NCBI GenBank assembly: GCA_035532835.1
Contig: DATKQG010000010.1
Coordinates: forward strand, 1-36,397
Source: Candidatus Dormiibacterota bacterium
GTDB lineage: Bacteria; Vulcanimicrobiota; Vulcanimicrobiia; Vulcanimicrobiales; Vulcanimicrobiaceae
Length of the DNA stretch: 36,397 nt
Reading direction: 5' to 3'
Shown here one piece after another: positions 1 through 6,983 of this stretch. Position numbers and translations under genes: made by a program. Numbering within the stretch: the stretch's first letter is position 1; every line of letters starts with the position of its first letter. The notes below the pieces were generated by a model. The model did no database searches. It saw nothing but the letters and a program-made list of their open reading frames with translations, and was not told the origin of the DNA.

Positions 1-402
1 GAGCATCGCAATTAGCTCGCTCGCATAGGCGAAGCCACCGGCCGGGGCCTGGAAATCGCTTGCGCCCTTGGGCGGATCGCCGCGCAACGCGAGCACGTTC
101 TGCACGCCGGCTCGGGCCAGATCGTCGAAGAGCGCTCGCAATTCGGCCCGCGTCGAACCCACGCAGGTGACGTGCGCCATCACCGTCAGGCCGATCTCTT
201 GCTGGATCTGCTTGGCCAAGGCGACCGTACGCGCGCGCGAGGATCCGCCCGCCCCATAGGTAATCGAGACGAATGCGGGACGCAGCGGCAAGAGCTGCTC
301 GATTGCCGCGAATAGCTGGCGCGAACCGGCCTCATCCTTGGGCGGAAAGAACTCGAACGAAAAGAACGGCCGCGTGTTCGCAAGCGCTTCGCTGATACGC
401 AT
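1..402 (-). CDS. metF: 5,10-methylenetetrahydrofolate reductase, N-terminal part (cut by window edge)
   Basis: The first 134 codons of an MTHFR-family protein, which reduces 5,10-methylene-THF to 5-methyl-THF with FAD in the cytoplasm for methionine synthesis. Visible family marks are the N-terminal FSFEFFPPK strand, the VSITYGAGGSS segment, the MAHVTCVGS strand and the ALRGDPP loop, in the order expected for the TIM barrel. The ATG at 400-402 places the FEFFPPK motif at about residue 15, the normal position. The C-terminal half and the stop lie beyond base 1. It is transcribed leftward, away from everything else here, after a 150-base gap holding no other gene. Family identification is firm. 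Confidence 0.93.
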   Translation of the reverse strand, partial: MRISEALANTRPFFSFEFFPPKDEAGSRQLFAAIEQLLPLRPAFVSITYGAGGSSRARTVALAKQIQQEIGLTVMAHVTCVGSTRAELRALFDDLARAGVQNVLALRGDPPKGASDFQAPAGGFAYASELIAML

Positions 403-556
403 GGTGCGCGCTAGGATTATCTACTACGGCCGCAAGCGCCTGTGCTCGGAGGTCCACCGAGAGCTCGCCGCAACCTCTCCGCAGACCAGCGCCCCTATCC
501 CCGGACCACGAGATGAACTTACACAACCGGTCCATGACCGACTTGTCGATCAACAG

Positions 557-825
557 CTAAAGGTCGCTGGTCGTTGGCGAATTAGCGGGCCAACCATCGA
601 GTGATGGGATATCGGGCGTTGCACGTATACACGCATCAGCGTAAACCGCGATACCCAAATCACCCGTCCAGAGCGAATGCCATGGGACGCCGAATTCTTT
701 GCGCTCGCGATCCGCTTGCGCGATGGCGTGCATAGCAAACGCGCGGGCGCGTTCGAGCCAACGTTCCTCTCCAGTTCGTTGATAGAGCCGCATATCGGCA
801 AGCCTCTTATACCGGAATGCCTGTC
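557..825 (-). pseudogene. remnant of a LanC-like protein C-terminus
   Basis: The frame encodes RLYQRTGEERWLERARAFAM, then a Trp-Thr-Gly-Asp-Leu-Gly segment followed by Ala-Val-Tyr and a short Leu-Asp tail. This order matches the last two helical repeats of LanC-like (lanthionine synthetase C-like) proteins, where a SLWTGDxGLA-type stretch closes the alpha/alpha barrel. Only the final 80 or so residues exist: an in-frame TGA at 826-828 cuts the frame, and the barrel repeats with the zinc-binding Cys and Cys-His are not found upstream. A Met at 793 could start a 78-residue ORF, but that could not fold as a complete LanC barrel. I read it as a decayed copy. Family assignment is by motif recall only. 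Confidence 0.6.
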
Positions 826-855
826 ACCCTGCAGCCTATGAGGTGAATTCGATAA

Positions 856-1428
856 CTACCTTGGGAGGGCGTGAACATACGTCGAGCGCAATCGATAGAG
901 GACGTGGCGACGGATCGGGTGCCCAGCCGGAATGCGCGGATGGTCAAAGTCGTCCGCAGGATTACGCGTCATTCCTAAACGCCGCATCACTTTTTGCGAA
1001 CGTTCGTTGCTCGTAGCAGTCATCGCAACCACCTCCTGCCAGCCCAGTTCGTTGAAGGCATATCGCAGCGCCGCGGATGCCCCCTCGGTCGCATAACCAT
1101 TGCCCCAACGGTCGACGGGCAATCGCCATCCGACTTCACGCCGCGGTTCGAATGGCGCATCCCAACCGATATCCGCCACGGCAATCACGCCCGCGAATCC
1201 GGGTTCGTCGCGTAGTTCAAGAACGAACCAGCCATAACCGTCGCGCTGAAGGCCGTCACGCAGAAGCCTAGCTTGTTCGAGCGAACGCTCCCTCGGCGTC
1301 GTACCGACGAAAAATTCCATTACACGCGGGTCGGCGTTCATCCGCGCCCACGGCTCGACATCTTCGGGAAGCCACCCACGCAGTCGAAGGCGCGGTGTCT
1401 CGATAGGCTTTAGCGATCTTGACGGCAC
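856..1428 (-). CDS. GNAT-family N-acetyltransferase (RimJ/RimL-like)
   Basis: A 190-residue GNAT protein expected to transfer acetyl from acetyl-CoA to an amine, often a protein N-terminus or small molecule. It opens with ETPRLRLRGWLPEDVEPW, the usual first strand of the RimJ/RimL group. The middle has EVGWRLPVDRWGNGYATEGA, containing the acetyl-CoA pyrophosphate-binding loop (about residues 110-130). VVAMTATSNERSQKVMRRLGM is the C-terminal helix-strand pair. The start is a GTG at 1426-1428. It lies 8 bases after the HTH antitoxin gene on the same strand, so it is probably cotranscribed with the BrnT/HTH pair. The substrate cannot be told from sequence. Confidence 0.88.
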   Translation of the reverse strand: MPSRSLKPIETPRLRLRGWLPEDVEPWARMNADPRVMEFFVGTTPRERSLEQARLLRDGLQRDGYGWFVLELRDEPGFAGVIAVADIGWDAPFEPRREVGWRLPVDRWGNGYATEGASAALRYAFNELGWQEVVAMTATSNERSQKVMRRLGMTRNPADDFDHPRIPAGHPIRRHVLYRLRSTYVHALPR

Positions 1429-1436
1429 GTTGCGGC

Positions 1437-1775
1437 TTAGGTCAGGGCATCGGCAAGCGCTTTCGGCTTGCGCGAAATCGCGAGCAGCAGCGTCATCGTG
1501 CCGGGGGCCGGGCGCTTACGTCCTTGCTCCCACTCCTGCACGCTACGCAGCGGGAAGCGATAGCGTCGCGCAAATTCTTCTTGCGTAAGGCCAAGCCGCT
1601 CGCGAAGGGCACGCACGTTTACATTGCAGACGAAGCGAGCGTTATCGGTAAACTCGAAATCCGCATCGCCATCTTCTCTCTTCCAGTTCTGAATCTGTGC
1701 TTCGGTCGGCTTCGGAAACGAATAGTCGCGATCGCCGCGCCCCAATTGCGAAAGCTTCTTACGGATAATAGGCAT
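1437..1775 (-). CDS. XRE-type HTH antitoxin paired with BrnT
   Basis: A 112-residue protein with a C-terminal XRE helix-turn-helix (VRALRERLGLTQEEFARRY followed by LRSVQEWEQGRKRP, about residues 57-92). The N-terminal part is charged, of the type that usually contacts a toxin. The start chosen is the ATG at 1773-1775, preceded by GAGAGG; an earlier start at 1805 would deepen the overlap with brnT. The start overlaps the toxin stop by 17 bases, typical of translational coupling. HTH proteins of this YiaG/HigA-like type are common BrnT partners in place of classical BrnA (DUF4415). It should neutralise the toxin and repress the promoter at 2048-2077. Confidence 0.85.
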   Translation of the reverse strand: MPIIRKKLSQLGRGDRDYSFPKPTEAQIQNWKREDGDADFEFTDNARFVCNVNVRALRERLGLTQEEFARRYRFPLRSVQEWEQGRKRPAPGTMTLLLAISRKPKALADALT

Positions 1776-2043
1776 AATACATTCGCCTCTCGCTTCGTGA
1801 TGCACGTCGAGCGGAAATGATGCGCCGCGCCGTACCGCGCGGCGTCCATACGAGCGTCAAGACGAGGTCATCGACAGCACCCGTAACCACGAACCGCCGC
1901 TCGCCAAAGTTACCGCGGGACTCTTCTTCGACGTACTCTTCCAGAAACACACGCGCTGCATAAGCAAAGCCGAAGCCCCGCAGTAACCTGTTTTTCTCGC
2001 TCTTAGCAGCATCCCACTCGACGGACTCAAAAGAACCACTCAC
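1759..2043 (-). CDS. brnT: BrnT-family ribonuclease toxin
   Basis: A 94-residue BrnT-like protein (RelE superfamily fold), expected to cleave RNA and arrest growth when its antitoxin is lost. Family signs in order: VEWDAAKSEKNRLLRGFGF, AARVFLEE, the GERRFVV strand, LVWTPRG, and the closing RIISARRASRSERRMYY with the conserved Arg/Ser/Arg cluster. The start is a GTG at 2041-2043; no ATG is available in frame near it. Toxin-first gene order matches brnTA loci. The GTG lies at the predicted transcription start of the promoter just upstream, so the mRNA may be leaderless. Confidence 0.88.
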   Translation of the reverse strand: MSGSFESVEWDAAKSEKNRLLRGFGFAYAARVFLEEYVEEESRGNFGERRFVVTGAVDDLVLTLVWTPRGTARRIISARRASRSERRMYYAYYP

Positions 2044-2047
2044 GGAT

Positions 2048-2077
2048 AGACTACTACGCTTGTAGCGTATAAGTCAA
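2048..2077 (-). promoter_or_regulatory. brnT promoter with palindromic operator
   Basis: Reading the minus strand, TTGACT (2077-2072) and TAGTCT (2053-2048) form -35 and -10 boxes with an 18-base spacer. Inside the spacer lies TACGCT-ACA-AGCGTA (2069-2055), a perfect 6-base inverted repeat with a 3-base centre. Its position suits an autorepressor site for the HTH antitoxin. The predicted start of transcription falls on or next to the brnT GTG. Confidence 0.6.
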
Positions 2078-2092
2078 CCGCGCAAAGCGCGA

Positions 2093-2746
2093 TCACCGGA
2101 AGCTCGCAGCGACGCCGCCGCACACCAGCGCCCAGCCGTCGACCATCACGAAAAGCAGCAGCTTGACCGGCAACGACACGACCGGCGGCGATAACATCAT
2201 CATTCCGAGGCCCATCAGCATCGCCGCGACCGCGAGATCGATCGCGACGAACGGCAGATAGAGCGCGAAACCGATCGCGAAGGCACTACGCAGTTCGCCG
2301 ACCACGAACGCCGGTATGAGTACCACCAGCGGAGCGCTGCGTGGAAGCGTACCGGCGCGATGCGCGATGCGGTCGAAGAGCGCGATATCGGCCACGTGCG
2401 TTTGCCGCAGCATGAACGCTCGCAACGGAATGACGGACCGCTCGAACGCCTGCGATTGCGAAAGCGCTCCACGCGAGTAGGGGTCAACGGCGTCGTGCCC
2501 GATGCGTTGGAGCGTCGGGGTCATCACCACGAGCGTGAGCACCAATGCCAACCCCGTGATCACGGCGTTGGGCGGTAGGGCGGAGGCGCCGATCGCCGAG
2601 CGCACGAGCGAGAGCACGACGACGATCCGAACGAACGATGTGCACATGACGAGAAGAAACGGTAAGACTGCGAGCAACGTCAGCCCGGCTAAGACGTCGA
2701 GCGGGAGCGTTCCGCGGCTGGATGCCACGTGCAAGAGTGCGTCCAT
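2093..2746 (-). CDS. fliP: flagellar export apparatus protein FliP (SctR family)
   Basis: A 217-residue inner-membrane protein of the type III export gate, which forms the FliP5FliQ4FliR1 pore. Family marks: the first membrane segment LLAVLPFLLVMCTSFVRIVVVLSLVRSA with the conserved T/S-SF-RIVVVLSLVR core, then ALVLTLVVMTPT, a cytoplasmic loop, PAFVVGELRSAFAIGFALYLPF, and LMGLGMMMLSPPVVSLPVKLLLFVMVDGW. It lacks the cleaved signal peptide of enteric FliP (about 245 residues). It is the last gene of the cluster as transcribed; fliQ, fliR, flhA and flhB do not follow it. The ATG at 2744-2746 has no obvious Shine-Dalgarno and sits 4 bases after a strong hairpin. Confidence 0.95.
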   Translation of the reverse strand: MDALLHVASSRGTLPLDVLAGLTLLAVLPFLLVMCTSFVRIVVVLSLVRSAIGASALPPNAVITGLALVLTLVVMTPTLQRIGHDAVDPYSRGALSQSQAFERSVIPLRAFMLRQTHVADIALFDRIAHRAGTLPRSAPLVVLIPAFVVGELRSAFAIGFALYLPFVAIDLAVAAMLMGLGMMMLSPPVVSLPVKLLLFVMVDGWALVCGGVAASFR

Positions 2747-2750
2747 GCAG

Positions 2751-2778
2751 CGAGGGTAACGCGCCTGCGTTACCCTCG
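2751..2778 (-). promoter_or_regulatory. perfect hairpin directly before fliP start codon
   Basis: CGAGGGTAACGC and GCGTTACCCTCG form a 12-bp perfect stem with a 4-base loop, ending 4 bases before the fliP ATG and within the 61-base fliN-fliP gap. No T-run follows, so it is not a standard intrinsic terminator. The only SD-like bases nearby (GAGGG on the mRNA) are in the 5' arm of the stem. It may control fliP translation or mRNA processing. Confidence 0.55.
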
Positions 2779-2807
2779 TGTGAACGTGTTGTTACGGGCG
2801 TTAGACG

Positions 2808-3089
2808 CTATGGAGGCGAGGGTCGCGAGATCAGTTCGGTGACGCGAACCCCGAAGTTCTCGTCGACGGCGACGACTTCTCCGCGGGCGACGAGTTTGTT
2901 GTTGACCAACAAATCGACCGGTCCGCCGGCGAGCCGATCGAGCTCGATGATGGAGCCCGTGCCGAGCTTGAGCACTTCGTTGACCGACATCTTACACTTG
3001 CCGAGCTCTGCGGTTACCGAAAGCGGAACGTGCATCAGCACGTCGAGATTGGCGCGATCTCGCGCGAATTTCTTTTGATCGATCGTCAT
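2808..3089 (-). CDS. fliN: flagellar switch protein FliN (SpoA domain)
   Basis: A 93-residue protein that is almost only a SpoA domain: [70 protein letters not shown]. This is the classic FliN/FliY C-terminal pattern, forming the C-ring base and the docking site for the FliH-FliI complex. The ATG at 3087-3089 is chosen because it lies one base after the fliM stop; the longer ORF would run into fliM. Length is close to the minimal FliN core. Confidence 0.93.
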   Translation of the reverse strand: MTIDQKKFARDRANLDVLMHVPLSVTAELGKCKMSVNEVLKLGTGSIIELDRLAGGPVDLLVNNKLVARGEVVAVDENFGVRVTELISRPSPP

Positions 3090-3090
3090 G

Positions 3091-3906
3091 TTACTCCCCG
3101 CTCCCCGCCGGTAATGGCTCCCGTCCGTCGAGCACGAACGCATAGCAACCACCGCTCACGCCACCTTCGCCAAATGCAAGGGTCCATCCGGCAATGCCGG
3201 CCCGAGCATCGAAGGGCGCCATTGTGTTCATCATCGGCAAAAATGCGCCGGGCTCTAACCCCAGGAGCGTTTCGGCATCGATGGGAGCCAGAGGCACCTC
3301 GACCGCGACCTCGACCTCCACCTCCTCAAGGTCGGCGATCGCCAGCCGCATTCCCGGTACCGGTTGCGGCTCGCGCGAGAGTGCGATCGCGATGCGAAAG
3401 GCGCTCGCTCCCTCTACGAGCAGTTCGAAATAGGTGGAATAGCTCCCCAATTCCGCCGCCGGCTCGAAGCCGGCTGCGCCTTCGCCGCTGCCGGAAAGGG
3501 CGGACACGTGCACCGCCAGGGCATCCATCGTTCGCGCGAGCACGGTTCGCTCGATGGCCGAAAGCGGGCGCGGCTGCGCCGGCGACTCGCCGAAGGCCGA
3601 CCCGACGAGCGCCAGCGCATCGCCCGAACGCAGCAGCATCGCCGTATCCGCCATGCGCCCGGGAATGCGGTAAACGGTAGCATCGCCGGCAATCGTTCGC
3701 CAAGCTTGCGGGCTTGGCAGCACGGGCTCCGAGACGCGTACGCGCACCTCCGCGCCGAACAGGGTGCTCAAGGCTTCCCGCACGCTGCTCGCAACCATAC
3801 AAGCCGCGCCGATCGGCAGCAGCGAACGATCGACGAATCGCGCGTTGCGGATTCGCCGCCCCGAACCATCCGTCGCTCCCGAGTCTTCGAAAGCGAGCGC
3901 CCTCAT
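3091..3906 (-). CDS. fliM: FliM-like flagellar switch protein (short form)
   Basis: A 271-residue protein in the fliM position with a recognisable C-terminal SpoA domain: [33 protein letters not shown] and [20 protein letters not shown] (about residues 190-265). The middle resembles the CheC-like region only weakly, and the N-terminal CheY-binding EIDALL-type motif of FliM is absent. It is about 60 residues shorter than usual FliM. The ATG at 3904-3906 makes an ATGA overlap with the upstream hook/rod-like gene, and its stop is one base before fliN. SctQ-like or FliM are both possible; context favours FliM. Confidence 0.75.
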   Translation of the reverse strand: MRALAFEDSGATDGSGRRIRNARFVDRSLLPIGAACMVASSVREALSTLFGAEVRVRVSEPVLPSPQAWRTIAGDATVYRIPGRMADTAMLLRSGDALALVGSAFGESPAQPRPLSAIERTVLARTMDALAVHVSALSGSGEGAAGFEPAAELGSYSTYFELLVEGASAFRIAIALSREPQPVPGMRLAIADLEEVEVEVAVEVPLAPIDAETLLGLEPGAFLPMMNTMAPFDARAGIAGWTLAFGEGGVSGGCYAFVLDGREPLPAGSGE

Positions 3907-4625
3907 TTCACCAAATCCATCGCCGTTTTGCCCAGGCCCCATTGCGCCGTCTGCCCCGCCGAGAGCGCGTCGAACGCCAAATACGCATCTTTGAGCCGCG
4001 CGAGCGCGCGGTCGATATCGACCCGGCTACGCTCTCGACGGTGCGGTTCGAGCGCTCCAAACGCCGCGTCGCCCGGCTGCCCGACGTGCGGAATACTCTC
4101 CGCCGGAGCGGCGAAGTGGCTTGCATCGATCGCCTGTAGCCGCGTCCCCGCCGCAAAACGCGCGAGAGCGATGCGTCCGACAAGCACCCGTTGCAGTTCC
4201 CGCGCACCGCTGCGCGGGTCGATAACGCTACGCGAGTAGACCACGCTGCCGTCGCGTTCGATCCGCACGCCGGTCGCTCGCCCGAGGGCTGCGTCCACGG
4301 AATCGATCGCCAGCGGTGCGAGCGCGCCGCCGCCATCGACATATCCCAGCACCGGCCGTCCGTCGCTCCCGCGCAACACCCCTGCGTCAATCGTCATCGC
4401 ACCGTCGCGCGTGTACACCGCACGCCCTCGCTCGTCGCGAGCCATGAAGTACGTTTGCTCCGGTGCCGCGACACTGAGGGGGTCTTGCACCGCGCGCGCG
4501 CCAGCGTGCGCGGTTGCGACATCGTCGTGCCCCGGGATCGCGCCCGGTGTAAACGCCATCCGCACGTCGGCCGCACGCGCGCTGATGCGCTCTAACGCGG
4601 CGATGGTGGCAGGATTCACGAGCAT
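3903..4625 (-). CDS. flagellar hook/rod protein of the FlgE/FlgF/FlgG family (divergent)
   Basis: A 240-residue protein with the flagellar beta-domain signature: RGRAVYTRDGAMTIDAGVL then GSDGRPVLGYVDGGG (about residues 66-99), as in FlgF/FlgG/FlgE (RxGxFxxDxxGxLVxxxGxxVxG). LVGRIALARFAAGTRLQAID and the loop after it correspond to the C-terminal part of the rod core. The usual N-terminal ANxxTxGF-type helix is hard to see; the protein begins MLVNPATIAALERISARAAD. It sits between the fliK-like gene and fliM, where flgE lies in many flagellar operons. The start at 4623-4625 overlaps the previous gene by 10 bases. Confidence 0.7.
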   Translation of the reverse strand: MLVNPATIAALERISARAADVRMAFTPGAIPGHDDVATAHAGARAVQDPLSVAAPEQTYFMARDERGRAVYTRDGAMTIDAGVLRGSDGRPVLGYVDGGGALAPLAIDSVDAALGRATGVRIERDGSVVYSRSVIDPRSGARELQRVLVGRIALARFAAGTRLQAIDASHFAAPAESIPHVGQPGDAAFGALEPHRRERSRVDIDRALARLKDAYLAFDALSAGQTAQWGLGKTAMDLVK

Positions 4626-5176
4626 GCCGCGCCCTCCGTTTCGACATCGAGGACGATTCCTCGCGCGGCAAGCGCGAAACGCGCTTGCGTCAGTGCGGCG
4701 CGAACCCGTTCTTGTAAATCTCGGCGGCACACCGCCACCAGCCGAACGCGATTGCCGGATGTCTGCAATGCCACATGCACGCGCGCTTGCGTACCGTCGA
4801 TGCGAAACGTCGCGCGTTTGACATCCGAGGCCGGGCGGAGAAACGTGCGCTCGATACGGCGCGCAAGGCTCGAGCGCGACGCGCGCCGCTCGACGGGATC
4901 GGTGAGAAGGCGGCCGGAGCGCTCGACGTTTGGAATCGCTCGCACCGTATCCGACGCCCTCGGATGCTCCGCGCCGATGCGATGCACGGGCTGCTCGCGA
5001 TGCAGCCCGCCGGCCACCGCCTGCTTTTGCGAGGGCGCGCGCGTTGCGCGGGACGCGCAATCGGCGAGATGCAATGCCGAATACCATGCTTGCGAAAGCG
5101 CGCGACGATCCATCGCGGCTACCGGCGCGCACAAGATGCTGATCCCCAGTTGCTCGGTCATCATGTCGATAACCAT
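4616..5176 (-). CDS. possible FliK-like hook-length control protein (short)
   Basis: About 186 residues from the ATG at 5174-5176; Met codons at 5164 and 5161 are alternatives. The C-terminal 60 residues (ATFRIDGTQARVHVALQTSG, VRLVAVCRRDLQERVRAALT, ALAARGIVLDVE) follow the pattern of the FliK C-terminal hook-length domain: a beta strand, another strand with V-R-L-V-A, then an amphipathic helix ending in RxALxxxGxxL. The N-terminal part is Arg/Ala-rich with no recognised domain. Position after the export ATPase and before the hook-like gene is that of fliK. FliK is normally over 350 residues, so this would be an extreme short form; the call is an inference. Confidence 0.45.
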   Translation of the reverse strand: MVIDMMTEQLGISILCAPVAAMDRRALSQAWYSALHLADCASRATRAPSQKQAVAGGLHREQPVHRIGAEHPRASDTVRAIPNVERSGRLLTDPVERRASRSSLARRIERTFLRPASDVKRATFRIDGTQARVHVALQTSGNRVRLVAVCRRDLQERVRAALTQARFALAARGIVLDVETEGAACS

Positions 5177-5230
5177 GCGCTTCAGCCATGACGATCTCGT
5201 GACGTACGCGTGAACGATTTGTGCAGGCTG

Positions 5231-5409
5231 AGCCCTAGCCAACGCCGAGCACCCACCCATGTTGCGGGGCGTGCAGTTTTTTTGACCTGGCCTGGAGGGC
5301 CATTTCCAAACTTCGTTTTGTCAAAAAAATGCTCGAGCTAAGAAATTTCATGGATGAAATTTCTTGGCGTCCCCGCAACAAGGGTGGGTGCTCGGCGTTG
5401 GCTAGGGCT
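5231..5409. repeat. 179-bp nested palindrome (MITE-like or giant hairpin)
   Basis: Arms at 5231-5269 and 5371-5409 are inverted copies, 39 bases each with one mismatch (5259 against 5381). Between them lie a 10-bp inverted repeat, TTTTTTTGAC at 5277-5286 with GTCAAAAAAA at 5320-5329, and a perfect 12-bp hairpin at 5340-5365 (AAGAAATTTCAT, 2-base loop). The interior is AT-rich against its surroundings. The right arm carries the stop codon of the protease gene. It separates the protease gene from the fliK-like gene and could be a small non-autonomous transposon or a strong transcription or processing signal. No clear target duplication was seen. Confidence 0.85.
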
Positions 5410-6970
5410 GGTTCAGCGGCCGATAGCGTCCGTCGTCGAAATCGCGCGCGCGATCGAGGTAGAGCACGCGATTGGCTAAGTCGAAGGTCATGACGAAGTT
5501 GCGCAGTGTGGCGTAGCCGATATTGCCGGCATCGTTTTGATCCGCAAACGCTCCGTGTTTGGCGAGAACGACGCTTGCGAAACGGTGGAACATGCGGAAC
5601 GGCCCAAAGTAGAGTTGGTCGACGATCACCTTGGTAGCGTAGTTCCAGCCACCGATGCCGCGCTCTAGCACTTGCGCTTTGCCGACGGTGCTCACCAAGC
5701 CCGGATGCCGGTCGAGAAAATGCTGGAACACCAGCAACTCCGCCGTGTCGCCGGTATCGACGTAGAAGCGCCCTTGCACGCCGTTGAGCGTTGCGAGCAT
5801 TTCCGGCAGTTCGCGGTCGGTATCGATGGTGACGGGGCTACCCCGCACCGGGAGCATGCCCGGCTTTGCAATCGTGAGTTCGTGCAAGTCCGGATCGATG
5901 CGCACCTCGGCCTCGGCAAAGAGCGGGTAGCCGAGAACGCCGTCGACCGGGAACCCTTGGTTGATCACCGTGCTGAGATCCACAACCGATGCCACGTGCA
6001 CCGGCACCCGCACCGATCCGATATGCAGCGCGCCGAGCGCAACGATACCGTTAGCCGCCGTGCGCGCGATACCGCTCACCTGCAAGCGCCCTTGCGGCAC
6101 AAGGTTCAATCGCCGGGCGAGCGTGGGTGAGATGACGATACCCTGCGAGCCGGAGTCGAGCAAAAAGTTCGCGGTGATGCCGTGGATCCGCACCGCAACG
6201 AAGAGCAGGCCCGCATAGGATCGAAGCGGCACGCTTACGGGCTGCGACGCATCGACCGTCGTCGAAACCAGCGGGGCGAACGCGTCTTGGGCAATCGTAG
6301 GATCGATGACGACGCTCGTGATGCGGCTGGTGATATCGAGCGACGGATCGCCATCCGATTCAACTTGCGTGTACGGTACGAGCAAGCCGTGGACGACGTG
6401 ATAGTCGCTGCTGTCGACCGTGTGAATCGTATCGTCGTTCACGTAGGCAATCTCGTCGACCAGAAAGGTGCGCGCATCTAAGCCGACGTGATACGTCTCG
6501 CCGCCGGGCGGCGCGACGCGGATGATCCACACGAGGCGGCCGTCGGCAAGCCGGCCTAGCCCCAACATCGTGTCGTACGACGGGTTGCGCGCGAAGTCGC
6601 CCGACGATATGTCGTGTTCGGTGATGCTGCGCCGTAGCGAAATGCCCGCTAGCAGCCGTACGTCGCCGTTAGGATTCTGTTCGTAGATACGGTCGCCGTC
6701 GCGTAATTCCGTTTCGGTTTGAATGCCGATCTGCTCGTCGCTGCGCTCGCGATCGCCGTCGCGAACGTTGTGGAACGTGCCGGTGCTGCCGAGCCCGACG
6801 ATCGTGCCACGCTCTTCATAACGGCGAACGTCGCGTACGTGCAGGTTCGCGATCGTCGCGAGATAGGCGCGCAACGCGCTCTCAAGGTGAATGGTCGGTG
6901 GTGGGCTGGAAGGGACGGAAGCTTGCGCACCCATCAAACAAACGGCGAGGGCGCAGAGCAGTACTCGCAC
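5402..6970 (-). CDS. exported protein with two retropepsin-like aspartic protease domains
   Basis: A 522-residue protein from the GTG at 6968-6970, giving a clean signal peptide (VRVLLCALAVCLMGAQA). An earlier start at 7051 would overlap the transglycosylase gene. The first 240 residues resemble an outer-membrane-lipoprotein-like beta domain with no firm match. Then come two aspartic protease half-domains: LLDSGSQGIVIS with Asp at about 272, and FYVDTGDTAELLV with Asp at about 405, followed by the hydrophobic GVLGYPLF and GNIGYATLRNFVMTFDLANR flaps. Similar periplasmic pepsin-like proteins occur in Acidobacteria and Bacteroidota. It follows the transglycosylase by 13 bases, within the flagellar cluster. 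Confidence 0.85.
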   Translation of the reverse strand: MRVLLCALAVCLMGAQASVPSSPPPTIHLESALRAYLATIANLHVRDVRRYEERGTIVGLGSTGTFHNVRDGDRERSDEQIGIQTETELRDGDRIYEQNPNGDVRLLAGISLRRSITEHDISSGDFARNPSYDTMLGLGRLADGRLVWIIRVAPPGGETYHVGLDARTFLVDEIAYVNDDTIHTVDSSDYHVVHGLLVPYTQVESDGDPSLDITSRITSVVIDPTIAQDAFAPLVSTTVDASQPVSVPLRSYAGLLFVAVRIHGITANFLLDSGSQGIVISPTLARRLNLVPQGRLQVSGIARTAANGIVALGALHIGSVRVPVHVASVVDLSTVINQGFPVDGVLGYPLFAEAEVRIDPDLHELTIAKPGMLPVRGSPVTIDTDRELPEMLATLNGVQGRFYVDTGDTAELLVFQHFLDRHPGLVSTVGKAQVLERGIGGWNYATKVIVDQLYFGPFRMFHRFASVVLAKHGAFADQNDAGNIGYATLRNFVMTFDLANRVLYLDRARDFDDGRYRPLNQP

Positions 6971-6983
6971 GAGAGCGCTCGGA

